This document shows, piece by piece, positions 35,035 to 37,689 of a stretch of DNA of 37,689 bases (the first letter of the stretch is position 1; each line of letters begins with the position of its first letter). A program made the translations under genes and the position numbers. This DNA comes from a virus: IMG/VR virus record IMGVR_UViG_3300025413_000064, positions 1 through 37,689 of that record. One strand, 5' to 3'. The notes under the pieces are model-generated. The model ran no database searches, was not told where the DNA came from, and saw only the letters and a program-made list of their open reading frames with translations.

Positions 35035-37689
35035 TAGCTTTTGCATAATTAATACGTACTTGTTGTAGCTTATCCAGTTGTTCACGCTTTTCATCTGGAG
35101 GCATGCTCGACGCTTTAATTGCGTTCATAGCTTTAGCTATGTTATTTAGTTGTGCTTGAGCGTTGCCAGCAATAGAACTTTGGGCTATCTCATTTGTACG
35201 CTTTTGTAATAGCGCCATTGCTTCTTGTCTTTGACCTTTATTTATCAGGTCATCAAATGATTTTTTAGTTTGTTGTATTTCTATTAAACGATCATAGAGA
35301 GCCGCAACTTGTCCACCTGCATCTAATGGTTGGAACATTGCCCCAATTACAGGCATTTCTGTTAAACGCTTAGCGGTCTTTTCAGGACCCTGATCTGGCA
35401 TAGACATGCTTACAGCTTGCGCTAGTGCGGTTCCAAGCGTTCCAGTATACCCCCTAATCAAATTGTCAATCTTAATTGGTGAGTAGCCCAGCGCAGAACC
35501 AAGCCTTTTAGCTATCTCCGATGTTGTATCGTTGTATCTATATTGCGGCAATTCTACTTGTTGTGCTTTAGACTCTAAATTTCTTCCGGTATTAAACGAA
35601 TAGTTCGTTACGTTTTCTACAAAAGGTTTAAACAAAGCGGGCATAAACATAGAAGACCCACCAGGAATAGTTTGAAGCGCTATGTTCTCAAAAGCTTGTC
35701 TAGCTTCTTTAGCTCCATCTTTGTTCATCATTGTGTTGACAAGCGCCTCTGGTATACCTTTAAATATATACCCAATTTCAAATGGTACAGGCACACGAAG
35801 CGGTTCTTTTATACCAGGAATATGCACAAAGAAGTTGCCGTATTTTTCATCGGGCGTTGCGTTCTTATAGGCTTCATCATCTTGCATAAGCATTGCATAA
35901 GCCACAGCAGTTCCCGCCATCAATAACCCACGCTCATATAATTTTTGCTGTATCTTTAAACGCTCGTTAAAAGGCAACTTACCAGTCATCGCCCTATACA
36001 AAACATCCAAGCTCTGTAACTGGGCATTAAAGAAAGGAACAATTTGAGACGCTACACGAACGCTTGTTGACAAACCTTTTCTATTAAAGTTCATAGACTC
36101 AAGAGACATCAGCGTAGCTTCCATCTCAGACAAACCTTGATTAATGTAGCTGTTGTATTGAGCGCGTCTTGTTGAAGCGTCTGCTTCCATGTTCAGCGCT
36201 TCTGCTCTTGCAATAAGTTGTGACAGACCAATCTTGCCAGATTGAAAATCTTGTAGAATTTTCTTTAAATCTTCGTTAGTGCCCGTAAAGATTTGACCGC
36301 CTGTAATACCGCGAGATTCTAATTTTTCTTTTGTTGCAGATTTACCCAGTTCTTTAATTGCCCCAAGTATAGGAACAAAGTCTGCACCGGAAAGTATTGG
36401 AGCCGCAACTGAATCACGGAATAACTGACGCAAAGGAAACACAGGGTTAAGTGTTACGGCTTTTCTAACTAAAGAAGAAGCGCTCCCCATAATTTTAATA
36501 AGCGCTGAAGTATTAACTGGGATGCCTTCCATACCTTTAACAAGTAGATCAGCAGGAATACCTGCAACATCGGTCTCTACACGCACATATTTATCCACAC
36601 CATCTTGTTTAAACTTAACAATGTCTGCACCTGCGGTTGCGCCTTTTAAAAACGTCGCCATTTTAATGCCAACCAATTCGTGCATAGCATTTCTAGTAGC
36701 TCTATTTCTTAGTGCAGCATCCATAATCATGGATGTGTTTTGTACAGAGCTTGTCAAAAAGTCTAGTATCTTTTCTTCACCGCCAATCAACTGTCTAAGT
36801 TGTGGTTGATCTTTTAAATTACCAATGGTTATTGGGTTTTCATTACCAATAATAAGTTCTGCATTACCATTGCGCTCTCTGTAGTAAGGTATATAGTCAT
36901 CTGCTTTGACAAGACGTGCAGCTTCTTCCTTAGAAATAACACCAGCCTTTTGTAAAAAAGTCATTAAATTACGGTTGTATTTATTGTATTCGTCTCGCGC
37001 TTTATTAAATACACTCAACACATCCTTATTGCTTTCAATGTTTGCAACGGCATTTTTAATATCAGTAGCAGAAACGCCAAAATTAAGTGTGTCGTACCCA
37101 ACGCGTTCTGCACGCCTACCCGCTAAGTAAAGTGTAAAGAGCTTGTTAGCCGCTTCAGCGTTCATGCCGGGTGCAGTTTTTAAAATATTAACTACGTTGT
37201 GTAAATTAGCACCCGCTTTGCTTTCAATAATAGTTTCTTTTTGCCCATCTTTACGTGTGTACTCAACAAAATCAGGAACTCCTTTACCCACAGCTTGTTG
37301 TACAAACGACATTTTTTGATCAGCCATGCGTAAGTAGTACATCATTTGTGTACCCTTAAGCCCATCCATTTGGTCTTTAGCAATTTTTTCTAGCGGTGCA
37401 AGGCGGTCTAGGAACTGTGTCCTACCTGCCAAACCAAGATTGGCTTCTACTTTTTGACGTACCGTTTTTGGACTAGCAATAAGTTTATCAGCAACACTTA
37501 GTTCATTTTCAAATCCGTTGGCTTTCGCTGTTCTAAAAACTGCTTTAGAAACTTCTGCTTCGCTTGTTTTAGTTCCGCCCTCAATAACATAACGCCTTGC
37601 ATTAGCAACAATTTGACGTACTTCTGCATCTGAAATATTTTTGTATCCAAAAGTTTTTGCAAACCAGTTTTTAATAGCATCAAATATTT
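35009..37689 (-). CDS. Large polyvalent-type protein, C-terminal ~890 aa (5' end beyond window)
   Basis: The minus-strand frame ends at 35009 and is open to 37689 without an internal stop; an apparent TTG start at 37432 is not needed because the reading frame continues upstream with plausible protein (IFDAIKNWFAKTFGYKN and following). The segment PFFNAQLQSLDVLYRAMTGK with MLMQDDEAYKNATPDEKYGN and FFVHIPGIKEPLRVPVPFEI matches what I recall of the LPD38 domain of phage large polyvalent proteins. Long helices and no signal peptide suggest an ejected internal virion protein. Upstream enzymatic domains, if any, lie outside. Confidence 0.78.
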   Translation of the reverse strand, partial: IFDAIKNWFAKTFGYKNISDAEVRQIVANARRYVIEGGTKTSEAEVSKAVFRTAKANGFENELSVADKLIASPKTVRQKVEANLGLAGRTQFLDRLAPLEKIAKDQMDGLKGTQMMYYLRMADQKMSFVQQAVGKGVPDFVEYTRKDGQKETIIESKAGANLHNVVNILKTAPGMNAEAANKLFTLYLAGRRAERVGYDTLNFGVSATDIKNAVANIESNKDVLSVFNKARDEYNKYNRNLMTFLQKAGVISKEEAARLVKADDYIPYYRERNGNAELIIGNENPITIGNLKDQPQLRQLIGGEEKILDFLTSSVQNTSMIMDAALRNRATRNAMHELVGIKMATFLKGATAGADIVKFKQDGVDKYVRVETDVAGIPADLLVKGMEGIPVNTSALIKIMGSASSLVRKAVTLNPVFPLRQLFRDSVAAPILSGADFVPILGAIKELGKSATKEKLESRGITGGQIFTGTNEDLKKILQDFQSGKIGLSQLIARAEALNMEADASTRRAQYNSYINQGLSEMEATLMSLESMNFNRKGLSTSVRVASQIVPFFNAQLQSLDVLYRAMTGKLPFNERLKIQQKLYERGLLMAGTAVAYAMLMQDDEAYKNATPDEKYGNFFVHIPGIKEPLRVPVPFEIGYIFKGIPEALVNTMMNKDGAKEARQAFENIALQTIPGGSSMFMPALFKPFVENVTNYSFNTGRNLESKAQQVELPQYRYNDTTSEIAKRLGSALGYSPIKIDNLIRGYTGTLGTALAQAVSMSMPDQGPEKTAKRLTEMPVIGAMFQPLDAGGQVAALYDRLIEIQQTKKSFDDLINKGQRQEAMALLQKRTNEIAQSSIAGNAQAQLNNIAKAMNAIKASSMPPDEKREQLDKLQQVRINYAKAIRGVVGTS

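Noticed and set aside
37432-37434. TTG at 37432 as the true start of the large minus-strand gene
   Set aside because: The same frame stays open with protein-like content to the window edge and no ribosome site precedes the TTG.

Overview
The window is a fragment of a tailed double-stranded DNA phage genome (Caudoviricetes). The evidence is a terminase pair, a portal protein, a scaffold, an HK97-fold-type major capsid protein and a phage replication module. I see no integrase, excision gene, phage RNA polymerase, tRNA, rRNA or CRISPR array. The recognisable promoters look like host sigma-70 sites, so transcription probably depends on the host polymerase. A short-tailed (podovirus-like) virion is my best guess: there is no tape-measure gene in the window, and a very large polyvalent/internal-protein-type gene is present. 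The tail region is mostly missing, so this is unproven. The host cannot be read from the sequence.

Layout. Positions 1-14440 (minus strand) are the late block. In transcription order it runs: small and large terminase, an 847-residue portal, a 64-residue protein, a GroES-like co-chaperonin, scaffold, a 150-residue protein, a 299-residue surface/decoration-type protein, major capsid protein, an acidic 98-residue protein, two beta-rich structural proteins, a DUF6321-like basic protein, a holin-like protein, a set of tiny basic/His-rich proteins, a 321-residue head-tail/tail-type protein, and a Zn-ribbon protein cut by the left edge. Two HNH endonuclease genes (4426-4836 plus; 5242-5826 minus) interrupt this block beside the capsid gene. 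Terminators lie around them, and a near-consensus sigma-70 promoter (4393-4420, minus) restarts transcription of the downstream structural genes.

Positions 14441-14832 are a divergent control region. It holds a candidate small RNA ending in a strong terminator, an AT-rich 16-bp palindrome, a G-quadruplex-type G-run, and a TATAAT box framed by a 7-bp inverted repeat. Positions 14833-35034 (plus) are the early/replication block. It starts with unrecognised early genes separated by a dispersed hairpin family of the form GGGGAS-AUNU-SUCCCC. Next comes an amidoligase-like gene followed by a class II glutamine amidotransferase. Then follows a dense array of overlapping small phage genes (20.5-25.3 kb), and then the replication and recombination module: DUF3310, VRR-NUC, family A DNA polymerase, HExxH metalloprotein, Cas4-like Fe-S nuclease, HNH-like protein, SNF2 helicase, candidate ssDNA-binding protein, HTH protein and a 985-residue primase-helicase.

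Positions 35009-37689 (minus) hold the C-terminal ~890 residues of a large polyvalent-type protein whose 5' end lies beyond the right edge. Because the left-edge and right-edge genes are both on the minus strand, the window is best read as an incomplete or arbitrarily opened genome. The late operon would leave at position 1 and re-enter at 37689 after a missing tail/lysis segment. The most distinctive content is the amidoligase-glutaminase pair and the covarying hairpin repeats around it.
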